Source of the DNA: Deltaproteobacteria bacterium
Lineage (GTDB): Bacteria; Desulfobacterota; Desulfuromonadia; Geobacterales; Pseudopelobacteraceae
Direction: 5' to 3'
Assembly (NCBI GenBank): GCA_019162745.1
Contig: JAFLLC010000184.1
Span: 1-32,715 of the forward strand
DNA: 32,715 bases
The notes below the pieces were generated by a model, which saw only the letters and a list, made by a program, of their open reading frames with translations, did not search any database and had not been told where the DNA came from. Both the position numbers and the translations under genes were made by a program. This document shows positions 1-11,200 of this stretch, piece by piece. Within the stretch, counting starts at the first letter, position 1, and every line of letters begins with the position of its first letter.

Positions 1-2240
1 CGTTCAAAGTAATGTCGCTGGAGCCTCCGGAGACAAGAAGGATGTTGCCGGTCGCGGCAGCTCCCAATGTTGCTGCCGTACCGGGATTAACTGTTATCGC
101 GCCGTTCGTGGTTTGCAGCAGTATCGCACCGTTCGTAGCCGACAGATCTTCTTGAGTATCCGCCGTCATAGCTGCGGCTGCTCCAGTCGTATCGACCCGA
201 TTGACAGTTAGGGAAATAGTATCAACTGTAATCGCAGAGGCTTCGTCGATAAAGATTCCACCATTCAGAGCTTTAGCCGTTATATTTACCACCGAAGTTT
301 CAAGGTGGTCGCCGGAGGCCGCAATTACCGTACCGGCAGTCATGAGCAGGTCGCTGGCCGTTATATCAACCGAGATGTCGCCAGTAAGATCAAGGATGCT
401 TCCTGCAGTGGCGATGATGGCCGCTTTGCCGGAACCGGCGTTAATTTCTCCCAAGGTGATGTTGCCGACTGTTGACTCATAGCGGATATTGCCGCCACTG
501 CTACCGGTCAAAGCGCCGTCCACCATGCTGATGCCGGTGCCGGCCTTTAGGTCGATAGTGCCATTAACCGTAGAGAGGTCAGATATGGTGGCACTTTGAG
601 AGATGGTTGTGCTCGCAATAACCGAAATACTACCCGTGTCTGAATTCACACCGGCCTGAATATCTATGGCCCCGGTTGCACTCAGCAGGATGTTGCCGCT
701 GCCATCTGCGTCAATTGCGCCGCTGACAGTCATGGCGCCGCCGGACACCAGAACTATTGGACCGTAACTGCCTGCTGTGGTGCTGATCCCGGATTGAGAC
801 AGTGCATCAGTAATATCGCCACTTCCAGCGGTCCCGGCGACTGCCACGCGGTTGACTGGCACCGCCGTAACCGTGCCGTATGTGATGTCGGTTGAATCTA
901 TTATACCGATTCCGCCGACTCCTGAACTGGCGGTCAATGTCTTAACTTCTGTTTCAAGAGCATACGCAACCGGGGTACCAATTGCGTTTTTGGCATCCAG
1001 GCGCAGCTTGTTGGCATAAACATCAACCGTAGCTTCACCACTGTTATCCAGAATCGATCCGTTGCCGGATACAATGCTGACAGAGCCCCAAGGTGTACCG
1101 CTACTCTGATTGGTCAAAGCAGCTGGAATAGCATCTCTGTCACTGGACTTACGTGCATCCAGCAAACCTACCGTGATGTTATCTGACGTAGCTGTTGCCG
1201 TGGTGTAGCGGATGTTGCCGGCATTAGTCTGGGAGACAGCGCCGTCAACCATGGTGATGGCGACATCGGCAAGAAGATCAATGGTTTTGCCGGCAAAAAC
1301 AGTCGTTATGTCGGCATTTATGCTGTTCTGGAAAATGCTGTCTTTGGAGATCAGACTAATGTTGCCGCCGCTACTGGTAACAGAGGCGTTCAAGGTGATA
1401 TCGGCTCCGGTTCCTTCGCCTGTTTCGCCGGATGACAGGAGTATGTTGCCGGCGGCAGCAATGCCGGTAGCTGCGGTTGAAGTACCGCCATTAACGGTGA
1501 TGAAACCGTCGGTGGTAACAAGCACCAGATCGCCGCCACTCGTCAAATCTTCCTGCTCATCGGCCGGATTGGTAGTCATGTCTGAGCCATTAGCCTGAAC
1601 ACGCTGGACGGCGATGCTCAACCTGGTGATCGTGACGCTGTCACTCTCGTCAATGAATGTCGAGCCGGTGGTTGATTTGGCACTCAGGTTGGCAACGGTA
1701 GTTTCAAGGTGATTTGCGCTCTGGCCAATTGCCGCTCCGGCGGTCAGGATAAGATCACGGGCGATGATATCGACAGGGCTTGTGTCAACAGCAAGATCAA
1801 GGATACTGCCAGCGGTGGCTATGACTGCTGCAACGGCTGTGGTAACACCGGCTGTCCCGGTTTTTACCTCACTAAGGGTAATGTTACCGGTTGTGGCTTC
1901 GTAACGAATGTTGCCGTTGTTGGATAATGTCAGAGAGCCGTCAGACATGATTATAGCGTCATCTGCTTTAAGATCGATAGTTTTGTCGGCCGTCAGAGCG
2001 CTGATATTGCCGGCAATACCGGTAACTGCTGACTGGATGATACTGTCTTTGGAAATAAGGCTGATATTGCCGCTGCCGCTAATGCCGGATTGCAGGGTAA
2101 TATTGGCGGTGGTGTCTTCGACTGTTTCCCCGGAAGAAAGCATTATATTTCCGGTACCAAGCGACGTGATTCTGTTAGCAACTACCGTTGCAGTAATTGC
2201 AGCGCCTGTGGAAACTGAAGTTACAACTGTTGGTAACGTG
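1..2240 (-). repeat. Higher-order ~700-bp repeat in the beta-helix, about three copies
   Basis: The landmark 'GNIRYE.T.GNITL' occurs near 480, 1,205 and 1,900. The landmark 'HLET.V.N..AK...G..FIDE' or 'ALETEVKTLTA' occurs near 240, 930 and 1,650, and 'GNILLSSGE' near 40, 690, 1,435 and 2,140. The spacing is about 650-740 bp (about 235 residues). The unit also has 'NRV' and 'QEDL' phrases. The L-E-T-x-V-x-x-L-x-A phrase is common in giant bacterial adhesins. Confidence 0.75.
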
Positions 2241-5200
2241 CCATTGTCATAGATATTTATCTTGTTTGAATCAAGATAATCGATTTTTGCGGAATAGCTT
2301 TTAAGCCCGCCGTTAATTAAATCCTTAATCTTGGATACGATTGTAGCGCTGGTATCACCGGCAACAGCGGTATAGGTGTAAGCAGCATCTGCATTAACAG
2401 TTATGGTATAGATAGTGCCAGCTGTAATTGTCACACCGGTAAAGTCGAGTGTTTTAAGCGCCGCAGCGGTAATGCTCCCGTTCGTAGTTGTAAGCACGAT
2501 ACTGCCGGTGCCGCTCTGATTCAGGGCATCTGCCCTCACAGCCCCTGTTATCCGCAAGGCTGGGGTGGTACTCGGAAAATGGAGCGTAGAGCGTTCCGTC
2601 AAAACATTAACAAAGATATTGCCAGTAGCAACAAAGGCGCCATCAGGCGCATTTGTTGCGGAAAGAGTGTTTATTTCCGTCCACTGCAGATTTATGCCAT
2701 CATTGGCATGTACCGTCAGATCAAGAGTTCGCAGCGCCTCATTGAGAGTTCCATCAAAATCGCTCACCGGGTTTACTTGCGAAATTGAGCCTGATTTGGA
2801 GTAAAGCGATATAGCCTGCGCTTCAAACTCGTTGCTGAACGTCATGTTCGCAAGGCTATCCAACTTCAGATTCCCGTCTATCTGGAACCGGTAATTAGGG
2901 TTATCATAATCTTCAATTGAAATCTGGCCGCCATAAATTTCGGTATCGGTCAGGAATGAATACCGGCCAGACTCGTTGATAGCGCCTATTCTCACGCTGC
3001 CGGTTCCGGCGGCAGCGTGCGTATCGCCCCCCTGCTGTCCGATCACGATCTTCTCAAAGGTTGCTGCATTGATCCTGCTGATCAAGGAATTACTGATGTT
3101 AAGGACTGCCGTTTCGTTGCTGATAGGAGATGCTATCTCAATCGTTCTGGCGTCATCAGTGGGACGAAGTGTAATGGTGCCTGCACCGGATATCGAGTTA
3201 GCACTACCCTCAAAATTAATTGTGTTTGCTTCAATCAGAATGTCCCCGTACCCGGTGCCAAGAATTGAGCCGTTCATAGTTATGCCGGCATCAAACTGAA
3301 CACTGGCTGCACCATTGATAATAAGATTGCCGCCGCTATTTATCGTGACCCCACGTAGAAAATGAACAACACCGGTTGCATTAATTACAAGATCGCCGTC
3401 CACCACCACTGTTCCGCTAAAAGTAACATCATTAGCGTTCGCTATCGTTATCCCTTCAAGCGGATCCGTATTACCGACGGCGCCATTGATATAAATATTG
3501 TTACTGCTGGATAATAAGAGTTTGTCTGGCAGTCCGTCATTATTTCCATTTAAGGCATAAATCGAAGTTCCAAGAGATATGTCCCCTGCAGTTGCCGTGA
3601 GGCTTACGGTATTTGCCGGAGATAAAGAGCCACTGATGCCGTTTATAATTACTGCATCATTTACGTCTATAATGGAGGCATCCGTCTCCGCCGCTATGTG
3701 CGTAGTATGTCCGGAACCAAAGATGTAAAGCGCAGAATCGCCATAGAGATGAAGCTCCTGATTAATATAGATCTCTCCACCCTGCATCGGGTTCTTAAGA
3801 ACAAGTGTGTCATACAGGGTGATCGGGGTGTCAGCGCCCGTCGTATCTCCCAAATAAATTACAGAGCCGCTGGTATCACCACCAATGACTATCTGGCTGA
3901 ATCCGTCACGTATATTTGCCATTTCATCTTTGCTAAGGTAGAGAGTGTCAGTATTTGAGATTCCATCTGTCGCATCTAAACCCAGGAATATAGGTCGTGA
4001 CGTGTCAGTCGGTGCAATCGTCAGAGTGGCTCCCGCGCTGCGGAGGTCGTTGTTTATATTCAGATCATTTGAAAGGATGGTAATATTTTCGCCTGCCGCA
4101 TCTATTGAATTAGATATTGTCTGGGTGGTTCCCAGAGTCAACACATCAGTGGATCCGCCTTTTGATCCTGCGGCGTCAACAGATACGTCGCTGCTTACGC
4201 TGACATCGCCTGCGGAAATAATTTTTACCGTCTCGCGGTCTGAACTCGATACCGCCAGCTCCACGGCATCAATAACCAGGGCAAGAGGGCTGTAGCGGAA
4301 CCCGGTGAGAGAATCGCCGATTTTACCCTTGGCCCTGACAATGATCGAGCCACCGGTCTGAATGAACGGTCCTTCGGCGGTGCGCAGCGTCATCCCGGCA
4401 ATGAGATGATGAGTAGATCTTTCCAGCGCCGTGGTAGCATCAAGATATATCCTGCCCGTTGCTACATCGGTCTTGAATCTGCCGTTGGTCATAACCCATT
4501 CAAGTTCGGGGTTGAAATTAGTGCCAGTGTATGATCCATCTGTCTGCAGCCAGCCGGTCGAAGCCTGGTCATTCAGCACCGAACCCTGCGGTGCCTGCAG
4601 AGTTATGTTGCCGGGACCCGTTACCTCTATCCCCTGTTTCAGAGTTATATCACCACTGTCTGTGGTTATGGTGACGCTGCCTCCAGCCGTTCTGATGTAG
4701 GCATTGAGGTCGAACCTGCTGCCACTCTGTCCGCCCGCATAGAGTGTTACCGCTCCGCTCCCGGTTGAAGATATCCCGTCCGTTTTAACCACCAGAGGCC
4801 CATTTACGGTACGGATGGAGATCTCACCTGTTCCGTTCTGGACAATCTTTTCAATATCAAGCGCATTGACATCTTCAATCGCCACTGCCCCGTTAGAAGC
4901 GGCATTGCTGTTGGTTATCTGTAGAGAAGCAACCTCGGTCTCAATTGCGCCATAGATATGGCTACCGGAATATGAACCGACTCCATTTGCGGCATTTATC
5001 ACCAGACGTGCGCCTGGAGCAGTTATGTCGTTATATCCCTCACCGCCGTCATAAACCGCGCCGCCACTGCTTGTTATAACCAGATTACTATTACTGGTGG
5101 TGCGCAGTTTGCCAACCGTAATATCTCCACTTGCATCAACCTTTATGACACCACTGCCAGAGTTAATGATCGTTTCACCGGTCATTTCCAGAACGCCCGC

Positions 5201-8200
5201 AGTCGCCTTCAGGGTAATATTACCGCTCGTGGTTGTAAGATCCGCCTGCGTTGAGAAAACCATTTTACCGGCAGCAGTGATGATGATGTCGTCGCTGACA
5301 GTAGTTATGAACTGATTAAGGTTGATGTCCCCCACATTAGTGGTGAGAGTGACTCCGCTGCCTGACGCGGTAGTAATCGCGCCGTTGATAGTCATTGTGC
5401 CATTGGATATAATTTTTATCTCTGCGTTGGAGATGCTTTCAATGCTGTTGATTACGACGTCATCGGTTGCAGTCATATTAACAGTTATGTCAATCTTGCC
5501 GCCTGCGGTAATGTCCAGCGTGTCGGCTTCAATGTTTCCGGTAACCGTTGTTGCCGCATTCAGGGTCACAGCGCCGGCCAGGGCGGTATTTTCTGTGAAT
5601 AAAATTTTGCCGGTTTTAGAGGTAATCGAAACGGTGCCGACTGTACCGGTAAATTTACCAATGGTTATATCGCCGTCCGCCACAATGGTCAGATCACCGC
5701 CGCTCATTTTGAGCTCGCCCAGATTGAGCGTACCCGACTGACTCACGGTAAAGTCGCCGCCCCCGGTCATGTTGACCACAAGACTATCAACCGCAGTTGT
5801 TATTCTGACATCATTTTTGGCGGTCAGATTGAGCGAAGCCGCCGTAATCATGTCGCCAAGCGTAAGCCCCTCACCGGCGGTTAAAGTAACATCTCCACAC
5901 TTCACAATTGGGATTGCGGTGTAGTCACCGATGGGGGTAACAACCACCAGATCCTTGGTCGCAGAGAGGGTGATGGTGTCTCCGGCAAATGTCGGCAGGT
6001 TCACCACAGTCAGCGTGCCGTCGGCGCTCGCATTCAGGACACCTGCCACTCGATCCGGAAGTATCAGAACTTTATCATCAAGGAAGTTAAGCGCACTTGC
6101 AGCGCTTCTATTGACGCTCATGACACTGTAGAAGAACGGTGTATTGGCATTAACCGCCGTCAAAGTAAAGCCGCCATTCGCGGTGTCCAGCGCTGAAACA
6201 GTAACAACGCCGACTAGATTAATCTGGGTTTGCAGCGAAGTAAGCACATCAGACCATGTGCTCCCGGTCGCCGTTTTGGTAGTACCGTTAATATTCACCT
6301 TGTAATCGAAACCGGAATTTACCGTACCACCGAAGGAGACGGTGTTGCTCTGTTTGACAGAAGAACCGATAGTCTGCGTTGTAGACGCAGCTGCTCCGCC
6401 CGAAACCGTAGTGGTTATCGCCTGTGTTACAGTAACGGCATCTATCGTAAATGGGGTATTATCCGAATCTGCTGTCAATGTAAGCTTGAAGTTTGCTTCA
6501 TCAATCTCGGCGTGGGTCGCACCCGCATTAATCAGACCTTGCAGTGTGGTAAGTACCGACAGCTTAGTGGCAAGCACCGCCGTGCCATCAACCGTTGCCG
6601 AACAAGAAATATTATTGACCTTTACTGTATATGTGTACCCAACGGCTACCGGCACCGAGGCATCAAAGGCAACCTCACTCATCTGTGGCAACGAGACCCC
6701 AGGAGCTGTTGTCGGTGTGGATCCTGATTTGGTGATAGACCCCAATGGCGTCACGGATACGTTGTCAATGCTGAAAGGTGTATTGGTGGCCTTTGAGGTG
6801 AGTGTCAGCGTCTTATTGACCGCGTCTGCGACAACTGTGACCTTGCCGACGGTATGGCTGGCGGTAAAACCGGTGGCAGCCGCCTTGGCAGTCAGAGTCA
6901 GCTTGAAATGTGCAGTATCGGCAACAGCCGTAACCACGGCCGAACCATCAGCGGTTATCAAACTGGCTAATTTGTTAATAACGGATGGCCAATCTGCCGT
7001 AACACCAGACTGACCAACAGTGGCAACGTAAGTGGATGAATTAACGGTCACTGAGTAGCTGTAATTTGTAGCAATCAAACTGTTATCAAAAGTCAGCTCC
7101 GTAACCAGCGTGGTAGGCGCGGCGGGAAGAGTAAACTGTTCGCTTGTTCCGGCCGGGATGTTCTCAAGAGCTGCTTTCAGTTCATTCAAAACCACAGGCC
7201 AGGTTTTGGCCACATCAGGCGCTGCGGCGTCATAACTGCTGACGCTTACAGGCACACCGTCAATTACTATGCCAAAGGTAGCTCCAACCGGCATTACAAA
7301 ATCAGCATAATCAATTGCGGACTGCTGGGCAACTCCGCTTGCCGCCTTGACGGTTGGGATGGAACCGTTGCCGGTTAAGGCGGTCGCTGAACTTATCCCA
7401 ACCTGACCGACTGTGAACGACGTGTTGGCAACATTAGCCTCTAACGACAGATTGGTGGTTCCTGCGGTATGCGAGCAGGTCACAGCCTCACCCGCTTCTA
7501 TCCTGGCGTCCAGCTCACTCAGTAACGAATCCCAGGTTTGAGCAACCGTTGTGCTTCTAACACTGGCCGTGCCTCCAATGGCATTCTTGAGACCGGTGGC
7601 GATATCGGCAAGGTTCGCAGTTACAGCGGTGAATTGCTTCGCCGCCCCATTGATGTAGATTGTATAAATTCCGCCGTTGACCGCAGCCAGGCCTGACAGA
7701 TTGATCGTGCGCCCCGCCTCCGTCGTGTTGCCCACCACAACCTGATCCAGCCCGCTGATCGGAGCCTGATATTGACCCGTAACAGAGATAGTCTTGAGGC
7801 CCGCGCCGACGGTGATTATAACAGTGTCACCGACAGCAGAAGCAGTATAGCCCGAGACGGCTCCCTTGATATTTATGGCGTTTGCCAGTCCGGTAGCAAT
7901 GTTCGCAATAGTAGTATCACCTGGCAGAGCGGTGTAGTCGCAGACCATGCTGCCAATGGTAGCTTTATAAACGCCACCGTTCTTCACCTCTACTCCGGTG
8001 AGATCTATGGTTTTGCTAAAGTCAGCGGGGTTAATTCCGGCACTACTGGTAACTGCTAATCCATCAGTATGAGTCACCACTATGTCCAGTTGGCCCGCAC
8101 CAGCGGTTATGTTTATCTGTTGTCCAGTAGACGAAGCAGCATATAAGGCATCAGCGTTAATCTTGCCGGCAAGTTCCGTGGCAATGATTGCCATGGTATC

Positions 8201-11200
8201 TCCGGCCACAGCAAGATGTGTAAATGGCGTTGTTGCTCCTACCTTTACCGAATAAGTCGCACCCTGAACAACCGTTATTGGGGAAAGATCAACCGTTCGC
8301 AGATCGTCTACGTTAGGTCCCTTGTTATTAATTCCGGGAATGCCGGTAACCACGCTACTGGTTGTGAAGGTAATGTCCAGAAGTCCGGCGCCGTCGGTTA
8401 TGTTGATCTGTTGGCCGCTTTTAGAAGCTACATATAGACTGTCTGAGTTAATCTTGTTAGCAAGGTCAGTTACAATAGCATCCATGCTCTCCCCAGGCGC
8501 AACTGTATGGGTAAACGCTGGAGATGTCCCTATTGTTACAGTGTAGGTCGCACCTTGGACAACAGTCACCAGGACAAGATCTACAGTACGAAGATCAGTA
8601 GACGCAGTACCAACAACACTAATTCCAGCACTGCCGGTAACTGCAGCTCCGTTAGTTTTTGTCACCGTTATGTCCAGTTGCCCAGCACCGGCTGTTATGT
8701 TGATCTGTTGTCCAGTAGACGAAGCAGCATATAAGGCATCAGCGTTAATCTTGCCGGCAAGTTCCGTGGCAATGATTGCCATGGTATCTCCGGCCACAGC
8801 AAGATGTGTAAATGGCGTTGTTGCTCCTACCTTTACCGAATAAGTCGCACCCTGAACAACCGTTATTGGGGAAAGATCAACCGTTCGCAGATCGTCTACG
8901 TTAGGTCCCTTGTTATTAATTCCGGGAATGCCGGTAACCACGCTACTGGTTGTGAAGGTAATGTCCAGAAGTCCGGCGCCGTCGGTTATGTTGATCTGTT
9001 GGCCGCTTTTAGAAGCTACATATAGACTGTCTGAGTTAATCTTGTTAGCAAGGTCAGTTACAATAGCATCCATGCTCTCCCCAGGCGCAACTGTATGGGT
9101 AAATGCTGGAGATGTCCCTATTGTTATAGTGTATGTCGCACCTTCTACAACAGACATTGAGGAAAAATTCACTGTCCGGTCAAACGCCGGATCGGCTATG
9201 TTGACAGGATTTGGATTCACGCCCGCAATGCCGGGTATCGTCAGCCATTGCTGGGCATTGACGGTAATTGGTGTATTCGCCGCAAGGCCGGTGACAGAGA
9301 TCAGCTCATTGTCCCCTACCCTTACTGCATAATTGTGGCCATTGACAACAGCACTGACCACTGAATCAGCAGCCAACACTGCGCTATTGAAGGTTATATC
9401 CGACACCTGCTTTATCGAAGAACCTGGCTGCTGGGTAACCATGCCGGGCAAGGCAACTGCATTGGCTACATCTCCGGAAGTAAATTGCACTATTTTTACA
9501 TCGCCAACCGTAAAACTGGTATTGACCGTAGCGCTCTCCAGGATCAACTTCCGTTGGGCGGCAACTACACTTACGTTTACTTTATTTGGTGCAACACCTG
9601 CAGCTTCTATCTTGGTCTTTAAAGCCCCAAGGACTGATCCCCAGTTGTTATCGACGCCGTCAACACCTGCCTCAACCACATGTGCGATCCCATTTACCGT
9701 CACGGTATATTTATATGTAGGGCTGCTGGCCAGATCGGCATCCATTATATTGGCAAAGACAACCTCGCTGATCTGGTCTGCATCGGTTCCGGCCGGCGTA
9801 GTGGCAGTAACAGTGGCAGAGACAATGCCGCCGCCGGCAGCAGCGCCTCCACTCATATCATTCTGGGTAACACCGACGGTGACACCGACTGTCCCCGCCT
9901 TGGTGAATGCCACATCCAGCCGATTGATACCGGTATCAAGCGGACTTTTAATCACTTCATAGGATGGTATACCGGTTGAATCACGCAGGGTGATTTCGTA
10001 TGCAAAGATATCCACACTATTTAACGCGCTATCACCGGCAAGCTCACTAAGTAGACCGGCGGCGTCGGCAGTAACGGTTGCATATTGCTTATGCGCCCCG
10101 ACCGCGACAGCCGCTTCTACCATACCGATCTCTATATTCTTTCCGGCATTGAGAGTGATGTTGGTGGTGGCGCCATCCAGAATCGTTTCAACATGGCGGG
10201 CAATCATAGTGCCGCCCGTGCTGATAGAGACCCCGCCATTGTTTGCCCTGATGGTATTCACGATCAGGTCATCGGCCTCATTTACTGTAACATCCCCCGT
10301 ACCGGTTGAAACCGCATCAATGGTTCCAACCAGGGTATTCAGCAAAATCCCTTTTGTGGCAAGTGCATCCAGGTCCGCAGCGATAAAGACCGAGCTGCTG
10401 TTGCTGGCAATTTCACCTGCCTGCAACACCATATTAGCTGTGGCTGCCACAATGCCGCCGGTAACGGTAAGCGTATGGTTAATGACGTCATACTTGTAGT
10501 CGGTTTCTATTGCAGGCGTTGCCAGGTTGTCGCCGTTTTCATTAGCAGCCGTTGCCGGATTGTCCAATGATTTATCCACAAGCTGGATGGTAATATCCCG
10601 CGCCCTTTCAAATCCAACCACACCACCGATATAACCGGATACTGTGAAGTCGGACTGGAGATTGATATTGATGTCCCGGCTCGCGCGGATTTCAAAATTA
10701 TTGGAGTCTATTCCCAATGCCTGGATATTGATAAAGCCGGTGTCAGTTGTTGTTACTTTCTTGTACACACCGTCTTCGACCCGGTATATTTCTGAAAAGC
10801 CGGCCAATTCACCTCTGGCGATAATAACAACCTTATCGATATTTCCGTCACCGGCGGCGATATCGCCAGTAACAGTGACATTACGGGCAGAGTTCAGCTC
10901 CAGATAATCAGATGCTGTCAAAGTTCCGGTAATGGAGATAACGTCGCCTGTCTCGATGATGATGCTCTTTGATGAGAGGTTTGCAGGGATCAGCTTGCTG
11001 GTCGCACCGGCAGCGCCAAACTGGAAGTAGTCTCCAGTCCTGTATTCAATCAGGTCGGGCGCATCACCGAAGAATTTGTACAGGTCAATAACATGAGCAG
11101 CTTTAAAGGATATCCCGTTTGAATAATCGAGGCTGTTTACGCTAACGCCACCGGTGGGCGTAACGACCTGCACGTTATCCAGATCGCTGATCAGTTTGAC

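Larger units (their letters stand above)
1..6000 (-). other. FHA-like beta-helix, segment 4, running off the left edge
   Basis: About 2,000 residues of beta-helix turns: 'GDVTLTAGEGLTLGDMI', 'GNITLKATAGVLEMTGET', 'GDITVGKLRTTSNSNLVI', 'GNISALTADKTIDLKAD' and 'GNILLSSGE'. The part from about 2,250 to the edge is organised in a larger repeat. A single 98-residue-type module interrupts it near 2.25-2.5 kb. Two 'L...F-x-x-I-x-I-G' motifs lie near 3.0 and 3.9 kb. The helix continues past the left edge, so the C-terminus is not seen. Confidence 0.8.
6000..9960 (-). repeat. Array of ~98-residue modules (two related types)
   Basis: Type 1 reads 'GATYTVTIGTSPAFTHTVA' and then 'PGESMDAIVTDLANKIN' and 'GQQINITDGAGLLDIT'. 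Type 2 reads like 'SEVVFANIM', 'YKYTVTVNG', 'SVLGALKTKIEAAG', 'RKLILESATVNTSFTVGDV'. Both share a strand pair, an amphipathic helix ending in L-x-x-x-I-N, and closing strands. Type 1 occupies about 7.6-9.2 kb; type 2 lies on both sides (about 9.2-9.96 and 6.1-7.6 kb). The pattern 'xxGDTxxxIAxxLAxxIN' resembles modules seen in phage tail and giant bacterial surface proteins, but homology is not proved here. Confidence 0.8.

Noticed and set aside
6342-7013. 223-codon + strand open frame, and others of 200-220 codons at 9.3, 11.9 and 14.6 kb
   Set aside because: All are antisense to the giant gene. Long antisense frames are expected from its biased, repetitive codon use.
10507-10695. Short minus-strand open frames (60-102 codons) such as this one
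   Set aside because: All are in another minus-strand phase than the giant frame, overlap it completely, and their products look like random out-of-frame sequence.
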